DNA of 64,000 bases from Hymenobacter rigui (GTDB lineage Bacteria > Bacteroidota > Bacteroidia > Cytophagales > Hymenobacteraceae): assembly GCF_003944715.1 (NCBI RefSeq), contig NZ_RWIT01000013.1, positions 1-64,000 of the forward strand. The letters run 5' to 3'. The translations under genes were made by a program, and so were the position numbers. The first letter of the stretch is position 1; every line of letters begins with the position of its first letter. Below, piece after piece: positions 37,841-46,947 of this stretch. Below the pieces are notes generated by a model. That model did not search any database, was not told the DNA's origin, and saw only the letters and a program-made list of their open reading frames with translations.

Positions 37841-40327
37841 ATGAGCAACAAGGTTCTGCCCTCCGTTTCCCTGGAATCCAAGCAGCCCATCTACAAGGTG
37901 GAGAAGGATTGCCTCGTCTCGAAAAATGCGGACGTGACGGTGGTGTTCCGCCTGGAGCTGCCGGAAATCTTCACCCTCTCGCGCGAGGACTACGCCCAGC
38001 TGCAAGCCGCCTTCGTAAAGGCCGTGCGCCTGCTGCCCGACCACTGCGTGGTGCACAAGCAGGACTGGTACGTGGAGGACAAGTACGCGCCCGGCTTCGA
38101 GGCTGAGCGCACGCTGCTTTCCGCCGCCTACGAGCGGCACTTCAACGAGCGGCCGTTCCTGAACCACTTCTGCTACCTCTACATCACTAAAACCTCGTCG
38201 GAGCGGCCCAACTGGGGCAGCACCTCGGGGCTGCTGGCCCGCCGCCACATCGTGCCTAAGGACATGCTCGACACGAAGGTGCTGGAAAGCTTCTTCGACA
38301 GCGTAGGCCAGTTCGTGCGCACGCTGGAAGGGGTGGGGCCGACCAACGCGCCGTTCATCCGCTCGCACCGGCTTACGTCGGATGAGCTGGCCGGTACCCA
38401 GGAAAAAGCCGGGCTGCTGGAAAAGTACCTCTCGCTGGACTTGTCCGACCAGGCCCCGCAGGTGGACCTGGATTTAACCAACGGGCTGAAGGTAGGGCAG
38501 GAGTTCTGCCAGATGTTCTCGGTGGCCAACCTCGACGACCTGCCCACCTCGGTGGAAACCGACATCCGCTACGAGGCCTACAGCACCGAGTACTCGGACT
38601 TCCCCATCTCGTTTGCCGCCCCGCTGGGGCTGCTGCTGGGTACCAGTCACATCCTGAACCAGTACGTGTTTCTGGACAACACCCAGAAAACGGTGAAAAC
38701 CTTCGAGCAGAAGAAGGACCGGCTCAACTCCCTCTCGCTCTACTCCCGGCAGAACGCCATCAACGTGGAGTACTACCACGCCTTTCTCAACGAGCTAATT
38801 GCCCACAAGCGCCGCCCGGTGCGGGTGCACTGCAACGTGCTGACCTGGGGCCGCAGCGAGGAGGAGCTGACGGAGGTGCGCAAGCTGGTTAACGCCGCCT
38901 TCAACCAGATGAACTGCAAGCCCCGGCAGAACACGGTGGACATCGCCGCGCTCTACTGGGGCGGCATTCCGGGCAACGCCGGTGACTTTCCCGCGGAGGA
39001 AACCTTTTACACCTTCATCGAGCAGGCCGTGTGCTTCTGGGCCTCGGAAACCAACTACCGCAGCACCGGCGCCACCAAGGGCATCAAGCTCTCCGACCGC
39101 CTCACCGGCAAGCCCGTGCTGGTGGACATCTCCGACGAGCCGATGAAGCGGCAGGTCATCTTCAACCGCAACAAGTTTGTGCTGGGTCCCTCGGGCTCGG
39201 GCAAGTCGTTTTTCACCAACCACATGGTGCGCCAGTACTACGAGCAGGGCGCCCACGTGCTGCTGGTGGATACGGGCAACTCCTACAAAGGCCTCTGCGA
39301 GCTGGTGGGTGGGGTGTACTTCACCTACGAGGAGGATGCGCCTATTGCCTTCAACCCCTTCCTGATTTCGGGCAAGCTCGACGTGGAGAAGAAGGAAAGC
39401 ATCAAAACGCTGCTGCAGGCCCTGTGGAAGAAGGACGACGAAACCGTGAGCCAGTCCGAGTACGTGTCGCTCTCCACGGCCGTGAGCCTGTATTACGTGA
39501 TGCTCGAAGCCAACCCGGCTATCCAGCCCAGCTTCAACACGTTCTACGAGTTTGTGAAGGGCACCTACCGCAAGGTGCTGGAAGAGGAGAAGGTGCGCGA
39601 GAAAGACTTCGACCTCGACAACTTTCTCTACGTACTCGGGCCCTACTACCGCGGCGGCGAGTACGACTACCTGCTCAACTCCGATAAGGAGCTGGACCTG
39701 GTGCAGGCCCCGTTCATCGTCTTCGAGCTGGACAACATCAAGGACCATCCCATCCTGTTTCCGGTGGTCACGCTCATCATCATGGAAACCTTCATCTCCA
39801 AGATGCGCAAGCTCAAGGGGGTACGGAAGATGATTCTGATTGAGGAGGCCTGGAAGGCGCTGACCACGCCCGGCATGGCTGCCTACATCAAGTACCTCTT
39901 TAAGACGGTGCGCAAGTTTTTCGGCGAGGCCATCGTGGTGACGCAGGAAATCGACGACATCATCGGCAACGAGATTGTCAAGGACGCCATCATCAACAAC
40001 TCGGACTGCAAGATTCTGCTCGACCAGCGCAAGTTCATCAACCGCTTCGAGGAGATTCAGGCCCTACTCTCGCTCACACCCAAGGAAAAAGACCTAGTGC
40101 TGAGCATCAACCGCGACAACCAGCCCGCGCGCGGCCGCTACACCGAGGTATTCATCTCGCTGGGCGGGGTGGTGTCGAAGGTGTACGCCATCGAGGTGTC
40201 GAAGGAGGAATACGTGACCTATACCACCGAGGAAACCGAGAAAGTGCGGCTGTTCGAGAAGCTGCGCCAGACCGGCGACATGCCCACGGCTATCAAGCTC
40301 TTCGCCGCCGAGTTGCGCGAAGGGTAG
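37841..40327 (+). CDS. traG: TraG conjugation ATPase (VirB4-like)
   Basis: An 828-residue ATPase starting MSNKVLPSVSLESKQPIYKV; the GTG 15 bases upstream is not used in my call. Walker A is GPSGSGKS (about 449-456), Walker B is KMILIEEAWKAL. The N-terminal half (about 1-400) is the VirB4-type accessory domain. It powers assembly of the mating pore and substrate transfer at the inner membrane. It has no membrane helix of its own and should dock on TraF. Length is normal for the family. Confidence 0.93.
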   Translation: MSNKVLPSVSLESKQPIYKVEKDCLVSKNADVTVVFRLELPEIFTLSREDYAQLQAAFVKAVRLLPDHCVVHKQDWYVEDKYAPGFEAERTLLSAAYERHFNERPFLNHFCYLYITKTSSERPNWGSTSGLLARRHIVPKDMLDTKVLESFFDSVGQFVRTLEGVGPTNAPFIRSHRLTSDELAGTQEKAGLLEKYLSLDLSDQAPQVDLDLTNGLKVGQEFCQMFSVANLDDLPTSVETDIRYEAYSTEYSDFPISFAAPLGLLLGTSHILNQYVFLDNTQKTVKTFEQKKDRLNSLSLYSRQNAINVEYYHAFLNELIAHKRRPVRVHCNVLTWGRSEEELTEVRKLVNAAFNQMNCKPRQNTVDIAALYWGGIPGNAGDFPAEETFYTFIEQAVCFWASETNYRSTGATKGIKLSDRLTGKPVLVDISDEPMKRQVIFNRNKFVLGPSGSGKSFFTNHMVRQYYEQGAHVLLVDTGNSYKGLCELVGGVYFTYEEDAPIAFNPFLISGKLDVEKKESIKTLLQALWKKDDETVSQSEYVSLSTAVSLYYVMLEANPAIQPSFNTFYEFVKGTYRKVLEEEKVREKDFDLDNFLYVLGPYYRGGEYDYLLNSDKELDLVQAPFIVFELDNIKDHPILFPVVTLIIMETFISKMRKLKGVRKMILIEEAWKALTTPGMAAYIKYLFKTVRKFFGEAIVVTQEIDDIIGNEIVKDAIINNSDCKILLDQRKFINRFEEIQALLSLTPKEKDLVLSINRDNQPARGRYTEVFISLGGVVSKVYAIEVSKEEYVTYTTEETEKVRLFEKLRQTGDMPTAIKLFAAELREG

Positions 40328-40358
40328 GGGGCGAACCATCAACAAAAGGGAAAAAACG

Positions 40359-40916
40359 ATGCGCAATCCACTGCTTTACCTGGCCCTGCCGCTGGCGCTG
40401 CTCAGCAGCTGCGGCGCTGATACATCCCCGGCCAACTCGCCGGCGGCAGCCCCTGCAGCCGCTGCTCCTGCGCCCGCCTCCGCCGCGGTAGCCGCTGCGC
40501 AGGCCCTGGCCGACAGCCTGGTGGCCTTGCCCACCGCCGAGCCGGCCGACAAGGCGGCGGCCCGGCGCTACGCCCAGTTCGTGGCAACGTGGCAGGACAG
40601 CGACCTGGACGCTTCGGTGAAAGAGCACCCGGTGGTACGCAGCGGCTGGGCCCGCTACCGCTACGTGCTGCGCACGGTAGCCCGCTCGCGGGGCCTACCC
40701 CGGGTGCAGCCCGAAGACGTGGCCACCTGGAACGGCTTGGCCGGCCGCTGCGAAACGGTGGCCACGATGCTGCTGGCCCTGACCCAAGAGCCCAACGTGA
40801 CGGCAACGCAGGCGCTGCCCACGCTGCTGGGCTTCGAGGGCGGTACCGGCCAGGCCCGCTTCGCAGCCGAGCGGCATATGAAGTACCTGCTGCACCCGCA
40901 AACCCGGAATCAGTAA
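40359..40916 (+). CDS. Putative lipoprotein in the tra operon
   Basis: A 185-residue protein with lipoprotein signal MRNPLLYLALPLALLSSCGA (lipobox LSSC). An Ala-rich linker (about 28-50) leads into a helical domain with no named family (RYAQFVATWQDSDLDASV). It lies 31 bp after traG and 27 bp before the first TraI-like gene, so it is part of the mating-pore operon. Possible outer-membrane or periplasmic pore component, as lipoproteins of the VirB7 class are. Confidence 0.6.
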   Translation: MRNPLLYLALPLALLSSCGADTSPANSPAAAPAAAAPAPASAAVAAAQALADSLVALPTAEPADKAAARRYAQFVATWQDSDLDASVKEHPVVRSGWARYRYVLRTVARSRGLPRVQPEDVATWNGLAGRCETVATMLLALTQEPNVTATQALPTLLGFEGGTGQARFAAERHMKYLLHPQTRNQ

Positions 40917-40943
40917 GCCACCTACCACGCAAACGCGCCGCCC

Positions 40944-41597
40944 ATGCAGAAGAAAATCATCCTTATTAGCCTAGTCCTGCTGGGACTGAGTGCTACCCAA
41001 GCCTCGGCGCAGCTGGTGGTATCGGCCCCGCTGCTGGAAGGCCAAAGCGCGGTGCAGACCGGCCTGCAAAAGACCATGAAGGGGTTGGAGGCCGCGGCCA
41101 ATAAGCTCGTGGCCTTCGGGGTAAAGGAGCAGGAACTGACCAAAACCTTTGCCCGCAAGAACCTGGAGCAACACAAAGAATGGTACGACGGCCTGCTCAA
41201 AGTCAGCGCCGCCGTGCGCGACTACCGGCGGGTGCGCTCCATCTACGCCAAGCAAACCCAAATTATCCAGCAGTACTCGGATGCCATCAACGTGCTGCGC
41301 ACCTCGCCCTACATCAGCCCCCAGCAGCTCACGCAGATGACCAGCGTGTACGCCCAGTTGCTGGCAGAAGGGGCCAACACCGTGGCCGACCTGCGCACAG
41401 TGGTTAGCCCCGCCATGCTCAAGATGACCGACGCTGAGCGCATGGAATTCATTGACCAGCTGGACGCCAAAATCACCGACCAGCTGGGCCTGGTTAGCTA
41501 CTTCACCCGGCGCAACATGATGCAGTTGCGGGCGACCCAGCAAATCGAGCAGGACCGCCAGACCCTTCTATCCTTCATGGGCGCCAGTGCCCGCTAA
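40944..41597 (+). CDS. TraI-like periplasmic protein, copy 1
   Basis: A 217-residue exported protein with signal peptide MQKKIILISLVLLGLSATQA (cut near ASAQ). The mature part is helical, with DYRRVRSIYAKQTQIIQQYS and TDAERMEFIDQLDAKITDQL, as in TraI/DUF4141 proteins of Bacteroidota transfer loci (VirB5-like position). The next gene encodes a paralogue of the same length. Confidence 0.65.
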   Translation: MQKKIILISLVLLGLSATQASAQLVVSAPLLEGQSAVQTGLQKTMKGLEAAANKLVAFGVKEQELTKTFARKNLEQHKEWYDGLLKVSAAVRDYRRVRSIYAKQTQIIQQYSDAINVLRTSPYISPQQLTQMTSVYAQLLAEGANTVADLRTVVSPAMLKMTDAERMEFIDQLDAKITDQLGLVSYFTRRNMMQLRATQQIEQDRQTLLSFMGASAR

Positions 41598-41612
41598 CCC
41601 TACCCGCCGCTA

Positions 41613-42266
41613 ATGAAAACTGCCTCCACATTCGTCCTGCTGGCGTTGCTGGGCCTGCTGGCCCGGCCGGCGCGGGCCCAAACGGTGATATCGGCGCCCA
41701 TCTCCGAGCAAATCTCGCGCAAGCAGATTCTCCACCAAGGCGTATCGACCACGCTGAAAGGCCGGGCCAAGGTGCTGGCCGGCGACATCAAACAGCTCAG
41801 CACAGCCATCAAAGGCATCACCGACCAAACCCAGGCCCTGCACGCGCAGTGGTATAGCTCGCTGCTGCAAATCAGCGCCGGCGTGCGCAACTACCGCCGG
41901 GTGCGGGAAATCTACGACGCCCAGGCCGCCATGATTACCCAGTTTTCCAGCGGTGTAACCGAGCTGCGCACCCGGGGCCTCACGCCCGCGCAAGTCAGCG
42001 CAGCCTCCGCCATGTACCAGGTGCTGCTGCAGGAAAACGTGTCGCTCATCGCCGAGCTGGCCACCATCATGACCACCAACCGGGCGCAGATGACCGACGC
42101 CCAGCGCCTCAGGTTCATCAACCGCATTGCCGACCGCATGCAGCAGCAGCAGCAGCTGATGACTTACTACACCAACAAATGCCGGGCCGTGGCCTACCAG
42201 CAGCAGCAGGCCCGGCAGGACCGGGCCTCGGTACTCGCCCTGATTGGGGCCGAAGACGCCCACTAG
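41613..42266 (+). CDS. TraI-like periplasmic protein, copy 2
   Basis: A 217-residue paralogue of the gene before it: signal MKTASTFVLLALLGLLARPA, then the same blocks NYRRVREIYDAQAAMITQFS and TDAQRLRFINRIADRMQQQ. It starts 15 bp after copy 1 ends. The tandem pair probably arose by duplication and has since diverged. Both may be VirB5-like pilus-tip or periplasmic parts. Confidence 0.65.
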   Translation: MKTASTFVLLALLGLLARPARAQTVISAPISEQISRKQILHQGVSTTLKGRAKVLAGDIKQLSTAIKGITDQTQALHAQWYSSLLQISAGVRNYRRVREIYDAQAAMITQFSSGVTELRTRGLTPAQVSAASAMYQVLLQENVSLIAELATIMTTNRAQMTDAQRLRFINRIADRMQQQQQLMTYYTNKCRAVAYQQQQARQDRASVLALIGAEDAH

Positions 42267-42303
42267 CTCCCGCCGCATTTCTCCCACCGCATTTCCCGCC
42301 GCT

Positions 42304-43398
42304 ATGGACATGAACTCAATTACCATGCAGATGCTCCAGATGGAGCAGATGCTGGGCCGGCTCTACGATTCGATGCTGCCGCTGGTCGCGCAGTTCGTGA
42401 CCCTAGGCCGCGCCGTGGGCGGCATTGCCGCCCTGGTTTTCATCAGCTCCCGGGTGTGGGGCCACATTGCCCGGGCCGAGCCCATCGACCTGTACCCGCT
42501 GCTGCGCCCCTTTCTGATTGGCCTGGCCATCCTGCTGTTTCCGCAGCTGCTCGGCGGCCTGCGCGGCATCACGGGTGCGCTGGCTACCAGCACCGATTCG
42601 GTGCGCACCGACCAGACCGCCCGTATCGACCAGCTGCAGCAGCAGAAAAAGGCCCTGCTGGCCCGCCAGCCGGGAAACGAATACTTCGCCACGGATGAGG
42701 CCTACGAAAAGCGGCTGGAAGAGCTGGGCGGGGCCACGGGCATGAGCAACCTGGGCCAGCAGGCCGCCCTGGGCTTTGACAAGCTCAAGTACGAAGTCAA
42801 GCAGGACTTCCGGGAATGGATGAAAAACACCCTGGAGCTCTTTCACATTGCCGCCCGCCTGCTCGTCAACGTGCTGGCCACCTTCCTGCTCATCGTGTTG
42901 TCGGTGCTGGGTCCGCTGACCTTCGGCATTGCCATTTTTCCCGGCTTCACCGGCTCCATCGCCAAGTGGCTGGGACAGTTCGTCACCATCAGCCTGTGGG
43001 TGCCGGTGGCCAACATCTTCGGGGCCATCATGGGGCAGTTTCAGGTGATGATGCTGGAAGCCGACATCGGCCGCCTCAACACCGGCGCCGGCGTCGACTC
43101 CGCCGATTTCGGTTACCTGGTCTTTCTCTGCATCGCCATTGCCGGCTATCTGGTCATTCCCTTCATCACGGATATGATGCTGGCCGCCTCGGGCGTGAGC
43201 GGCGTGGCCCGCGCCATGCAGGGCGCGCTGGTGGGCACCGCCGCCACGGCAGGCGCCGCGGCCGGGGCGGCCACCCGCTTGGGCGCAGCCCCGGCTGCGG
43301 CGGCCGCCGCTACTGACAACCGGTCTTGGGGCGAGCAGCTGGGCCACCGCGCCGGCACCGCCCTGCGGGAGCGAGTCTTCGGCCGCCGCTCCGCCTAA
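42304..43398 (+). CDS. traJ: TraJ-like polytopic membrane protein (VirB6-like)
   Basis: A 364-residue protein starting MDMNSITMQMLQMEQMLGRL; the upstream Met at 42244 would overlap the previous gene and is not preferred. Six or so membrane helices, including VLATFLLIVLSVLGPLTFGI and FGYLVFLCIAIAGYLVIPF, and an Ala-rich C-terminus. Motif GFTGSIAKWLGQFVTISLWV fits TraJ. It forms the inner-membrane channel of the mating pore. Confidence 0.85.
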   Translation: MDMNSITMQMLQMEQMLGRLYDSMLPLVAQFVTLGRAVGGIAALVFISSRVWGHIARAEPIDLYPLLRPFLIGLAILLFPQLLGGLRGITGALATSTDSVRTDQTARIDQLQQQKKALLARQPGNEYFATDEAYEKRLEELGGATGMSNLGQQAALGFDKLKYEVKQDFREWMKNTLELFHIAARLLVNVLATFLLIVLSVLGPLTFGIAIFPGFTGSIAKWLGQFVTISLWVPVANIFGAIMGQFQVMMLEADIGRLNTGAGVDSADFGYLVFLCIAIAGYLVIPFITDMMLAASGVSGVARAMQGALVGTAATAGAAAGAATRLGAAPAAAAAATDNRSWGEQLGHRAGTALRERVFGRRSA

Positions 43399-43436
43399 GC
43401 CCGGGCCCACTTATTCCTCACTAGCCCTCCCTAGCC

Positions 43437-44051
43437 ATGTTCGCATCCCTGAAAACCATCGACTCCGCCTTCCAGCAGGTCAAAACGCTGGCCCTGCTCT
43501 TCATCGTGGCAGTGCTGGTGCTGGCCGGCGCCATTGCTTACTTCGCATTCCAGACCACCACGGCGGCCGCCAACCGCATCTACGTGCTGGAAGGCGGGCA
43601 ACTGCTCACGGCCGGCGCCCGGGATGCGCGGGCCAACCGGCCGGTGGAGGCCCGCGCCCACGTCACGCGCTTCCACGAGCTGTTTTTCACCCTGGACCCC
43701 GACCAGAAAGCCATCGACAGCAACGTGAACAAGGCGCTGTACCTGGCCGACAACTCCGCGAAGCGGCAGTACGAGAACTTCAAGGAGAAGGGCTTCTACA
43801 ACGACCTGATTGCCGCCAACATCAGCCTGGAAATGAGCGTGGATAGCGTGGTGATAACCAATTCCCGTCCCCTGGTGGCGCGGTGCTACGGGCACCAGCG
43901 GGTAATTCGAGCCACTTCGGTGACCACCCGCAACTTCCTCTCGGAATGCTCCCTGCGCGACGTGACGCGCTCGGAGAACAACCCGCACGGCTTCCTGATG
44001 GAGAACTGGCGGGTCCTGCGCAACGAAGACCTCAGCACCCAGCCCCGCTAA
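43437..44051 (+). CDS. traK: TraK conjugal transfer protein (VirB8-like)
   Basis: A 204-residue protein with one N-terminal membrane helix (ALLFIVAVLVLAGAIAYFAF, about 18-37) and a periplasmic VirB8-type domain. Family features: RAHVTRFHELFFTLDPD and the late RNFLSECSLRDVTRSENNPH. It bridges inner and outer parts of the pore. It lies between traJ and traM as in other Bacteroidota systems. Confidence 0.88.
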   Translation: MFASLKTIDSAFQQVKTLALLFIVAVLVLAGAIAYFAFQTTTAAANRIYVLEGGQLLTAGARDARANRPVEARAHVTRFHELFFTLDPDQKAIDSNVNKALYLADNSAKRQYENFKEKGFYNDLIAANISLEMSVDSVVITNSRPLVARCYGHQRVIRATSVTTRNFLSECSLRDVTRSENNPHGFLMENWRVLRNEDLSTQPR

Positions 44052-44061
44052 GCCCTACCCG

Positions 44062-45258
44062 ATGGAAACCAAATCGCACGACGCGCAATTTCTGCGCACC
44101 CGCAAGATGGCTACCTTCCTGCCGGTGGTGGGCGTCCCCTTTCTGGCCGTTATGTTCTACCTGGGCGGCGGCGGGCAGGGCGCGCCCGCCGAGGCCCAGA
44201 ACGTACCGTCCGGCTTTAACACCACCTTGCCCACGGCCGAAAAAGGCTCCATCACCGCCAGCAAGCTCGAAGCCTACGCCAGCCCGGTGGACACCCTACG
44301 CAACCGGGGCCTGGTCGACGCCCGCCTCGATACGGCGGCCGGCTCGGGCCTGTCCTACTCCATCGGTGCCGACGGCAAGCCCGGGCCCAACGGGTCGGTG
44401 GACAAGTCCGTGGTGGCGGCCCAGCAGCAGCTCATTGCCGCCCAGCAGGCTCTGCTGAACGGTGGGGCTGCGCCCGGCACTGCAGCAGCCCCGACGGCAG
44501 CGCCCGGTGCCCTCACGCCCCAGGAGCAGCTGGAGCTGATGCGCAGCCAGCACGAGCGGGAGCTGGCCGAGAAGGATGCCCAGCTGCAGATGGCCCAGCT
44601 GCTGGCGCAAAGCAACAGCGGTGGGGGAGGGGTAGCCCGCCCGGCCGCGCCGGCGGTGGCCAAGACCAGGAAAAAAGCCCGCACCCGGGCTAACGTGGTC
44701 GATGAGGATGCCGTCGTTTCCCGGCTGGGTGGGGGCGGCGCGGGCAGACGGCGCACGGCCTCGTTTACCGGTTTGGATGACGGCCATGCGGCTACCGAAG
44801 ATGCCAACACCCTGCCGGCCGTCATTCACGAATCGCAGGAAGTCGTCAGCGGCTCGCTGGTGAAAATGCGTCTGACGGAATCGGCCGTGGTCAATGGCCG
44901 CACCCTACCGGCTAATACCTTCATCTACGGCAAGTGCAGCCTGGCCGGGGAGCGGCTGAACATCAGCATCGAAACGCTGAAAACCGGCAATCGGGTCTTT
45001 CCGGTGGCCCTCGAAGTCTACGACGTGGACGGCCTGGAAGGCCTGCACATCCCGGGCGCCATTACTCGGGACGCGGCCAAGCAGGCCGGTGCCGACGGGC
45101 TGAACGCCGCCGATGCCATGACCATGAGCGCCGACCCTACCCTGGCCGCGGCCGGCGTCGCGGTTACCGCCGTCAAGGGCCTCGGCCAGAAGAAAATCCG
45201 CCTGGTCAAAGTGCGCCTGAAAGCCGGCTACCAGGTCATGTTGAAGATTGATAAATAA
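44062..45258 (+). CDS. traM: TraM conjugal transfer protein (VirB10-like)
   Basis: A 398-residue protein: one membrane helix near the N-terminus (ATFLPVVGVPFLAVMFYLGG, about 14-33), a long Pro/Ala/Gln-rich linker with a coiled coil (about 150-180), and a C-terminal VirB10-like domain with VKMRLTESAVVNGRTLPANT and GKCSLAGERLNISIE. It spans the periplasm and links energy use at the inner membrane to the outer pore. No traL gene lies between traK and traM here. Confidence 0.87.
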   Translation: METKSHDAQFLRTRKMATFLPVVGVPFLAVMFYLGGGGQGAPAEAQNVPSGFNTTLPTAEKGSITASKLEAYASPVDTLRNRGLVDARLDTAAGSGLSYSIGADGKPGPNGSVDKSVVAAQQQLIAAQQALLNGGAAPGTAAAPTAAPGALTPQEQLELMRSQHERELAEKDAQLQMAQLLAQSNSGGGGVARPAAPAVAKTRKKARTRANVVDEDAVVSRLGGGGAGRRRTASFTGLDDGHAATEDANTLPAVIHESQEVVSGSLVKMRLTESAVVNGRTLPANTFIYGKCSLAGERLNISIETLKTGNRVFPVALEVYDVDGLEGLHIPGAITRDAAKQAGADGLNAADAMTMSADPTLAAAGVAVTAVKGLGQKKIRLVKVRLKAGYQVMLKIDK

Positions 45259-45264
45259 GCTACT

Positions 45265-46425
45265 ATGAGAATCGCCCTTGCCCTCTGCACCCTGCCCCTC
45301 AGCCTGGCCGTGGCGCCCGCCCTCGCTCAATCCACGACGCTGGCCAGCACCCGGCCCGTAGCGCCGGCGGCGCCGGCGAAGCTCGCGACGTATCCGCTGT
45401 TCGTGTCGGAGCAAAAAACCACCCACCTGGTTTTCCCGTCCCCGGTCACGTATGTTGATTTGGGCAGCGCCGGGCTGATTGCGGCCAAGGCTACGGGCTC
45501 CGAGAACATCGTGCGGGTCAAGGCGGCCGGCAGCGGCTTCAGCGAAACCAACATGACCGTGCTCACGGCCAGCGGCAAGCTCTACTCCTTCGTGGTGGGC
45601 TACCAGCGCAACCCGCGCCAGCTGGGCCTGGACCTAGGCGCAGCCAGCGCGGGCTCCGCCAAGCTGCCCGTCCTCCCGCTCTACGTCTCAGACCAGAAAA
45701 CCACGCACCTCGTGTTTCCCTACCCGGTCACCTACGTCGACCTGGGTAACTCCGGCATTCTGGCCGCCAAAGCCACGGGCGCCGACAACATCGTGCGCGT
45801 GAAGGCGGCCAGCAGCCGCCTGACCGAAACCAACATGACCGTGCTTACCTCCGGGGGCAAGCTGTATATGTTCGTCGTGAACTACCAGCACGACCCCAAG
45901 GTGCTGAGCATGGACCTGAGCACGATGACCGGTTCCACCGCCCAGGCCGGCAGTGGCAGCGAGGCCATTTTATCGAATACGCCCATTCCGCAGGGCAACC
46001 TGGATGCTTTTTCTAAGCAGGCGCTGGCGCGCGGCGGCGCGGCAGCCAGCGACACAAAAAACCAGCTCAGCGTGCGCGCCGGCCGCGTGGGCTACCAGCA
46101 GGAAACCTTGTTTTTCCCGCTGCACCTGCGCAACCGCTCCAACGTGACGTATGACGTGGATTTCGTCAAGTTCTACATCCAGGACAAGAAGGCGGCCAAG
46201 CGCACGGCCGAGCAGGCCATTGAGCTCACGCCCACTTACGTCTACAACGGCAACCTGAAAAAGATTGAAGCCGCCGGTAAGCTGGAGCAGGTATTTGTGT
46301 TCAAGAAGTTCACAATTCCTGACCAGAAAAACCTGGTTGTCGAAGTGTATGAGAAGGGAGGTGGGCGCAACGTTAAGCTCAAGCTTTCCAACAGCGACCT
46401 GCTGCGGGCCCGCGGCTTCCGGTAA
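45265..46425 (+). CDS. traN: TraN conjugal transfer protein (VirB9-like) with duplicated domain
   Basis: A 386-residue exported protein (signal cut near PALAQ). Residues 43-124 and 137-218 are near-identical copies of one unit: KTTHLVFPSPVTYVDLGSAG then NIVRVKAAGSGFSETNMTVL in the first, and KTTHLVFPYPVTYVDLGNSG then NIVRVKAASSRLTETNMTVL in the second. The usual C-terminal TraN/DUF4138 region follows (LSVRAGRVGYQQETLFFPLH; VDFVKFYIQDKK). It forms the outer part of the mating pore. TraN proteins usually have the N-terminal unit once. Confidence 0.87.
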   Translation: MRIALALCTLPLSLAVAPALAQSTTLASTRPVAPAAPAKLATYPLFVSEQKTTHLVFPSPVTYVDLGSAGLIAAKATGSENIVRVKAAGSGFSETNMTVLTASGKLYSFVVGYQRNPRQLGLDLGAASAGSAKLPVLPLYVSDQKTTHLVFPYPVTYVDLGNSGILAAKATGADNIVRVKAASSRLTETNMTVLTSGGKLYMFVVNYQHDPKVLSMDLSTMTGSTAQAGSGSEAILSNTPIPQGNLDAFSKQALARGGAAASDTKNQLSVRAGRVGYQQETLFFPLHLRNRSNVTYDVDFVKFYIQDKKAAKRTAEQAIELTPTYVYNGNLKKIEAAGKLEQVFVFKKFTIPDQKNLVVEVYEKGGGRNVKLKLSNSDLLRARGFR

Positions 46426-46551
46426 CCACAATTCGCCTGTGCGCCTTGCTGATTAGCTGCTTTGCGTGCACCAAACCGGCATCATTTCGTTTACTGGGTA
46501 GAACAAGCAGAGCAAACGACCGGCTCGGCACTCACTCTCATCCCTACTGCT

Positions 46552-46740
46552 ATGCGTATTCTGCTGCTTATCGCCTTGGTTATCTTTCTCTATTCATCCT
46601 GGGCCCCGGCCTGGGGAGCCCAGGTGGCCACTTGGGGCCTGCTATTCTATTTCGGCTATAAGTTCTTCCGTCTTTCCAGCTCCGTTATGCACCGGGCCTC
46701 CCGCAGCCCCCAGGACCGCTACGACCCTCATAATTATTAG
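46552..46740 (+). CDS. Small membrane protein at the end of the tra operon
   Basis: A 62-residue protein starting MRILLLIALVIFLYSSWAPA, with two hydrophobic segments and a basic tail. The start is 126 bp after traN. It may be the last gene of the transfer operon; a terminator follows. No family recognised. Confidence 0.5.
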   Translation: MRILLLIALVIFLYSSWAPAWGAQVATWGLLFYFGYKFFRLSSSVMHRASRSPQDRYDPHNY

Positions 46741-46770
46741 CAGCTTCACTTCCGGTGGTATTGCCTAGTA

Positions 46771-46810
46771 CGCCCTTCTGTTGCCTTGAAAAGGCAGCAG
46801 GAGGGTGTTT
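46771..46810 (+). terminator. Terminator at the end of the tra operon
   Basis: CGCCCTTCTGTTGCCTT and AAGGCAGCAGGAGGGTG form a long stem with two G-T pairs around a tiny loop, followed by TGTTTGGCGTTTGGG. It lies 30 bp after the last small gene. Confidence 0.6.
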
Positions 46811-46891
46811 GGCGTTTGGGCCTTCTATGAAACACTAACCCATGCGCTACCGCCTGAACCGTAACTTACCCGAAGCACAGAAAACACTTTG

Positions 46892-46934
46892 TAATGTTTT
46901 GCAGTAAAAAAACTTTACATTAGCTGTATCTTTA
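46892..46934 (+). promoter_or_regulatory. Probable promoter of the abiE operon
   Basis: TATCTTTA (46927-46934, 7 of 8 to TAnnTTTG) lies 13 bases before the abiEi ATG. An inverted pair TAATGT/ACATTA (46892-46897, 46917-46922) sits just upstream, where an AbiEi-type autorepressor could bind. Confidence 0.4.
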
Positions 46935-46947
46935 CCGGCCGTAGCAG

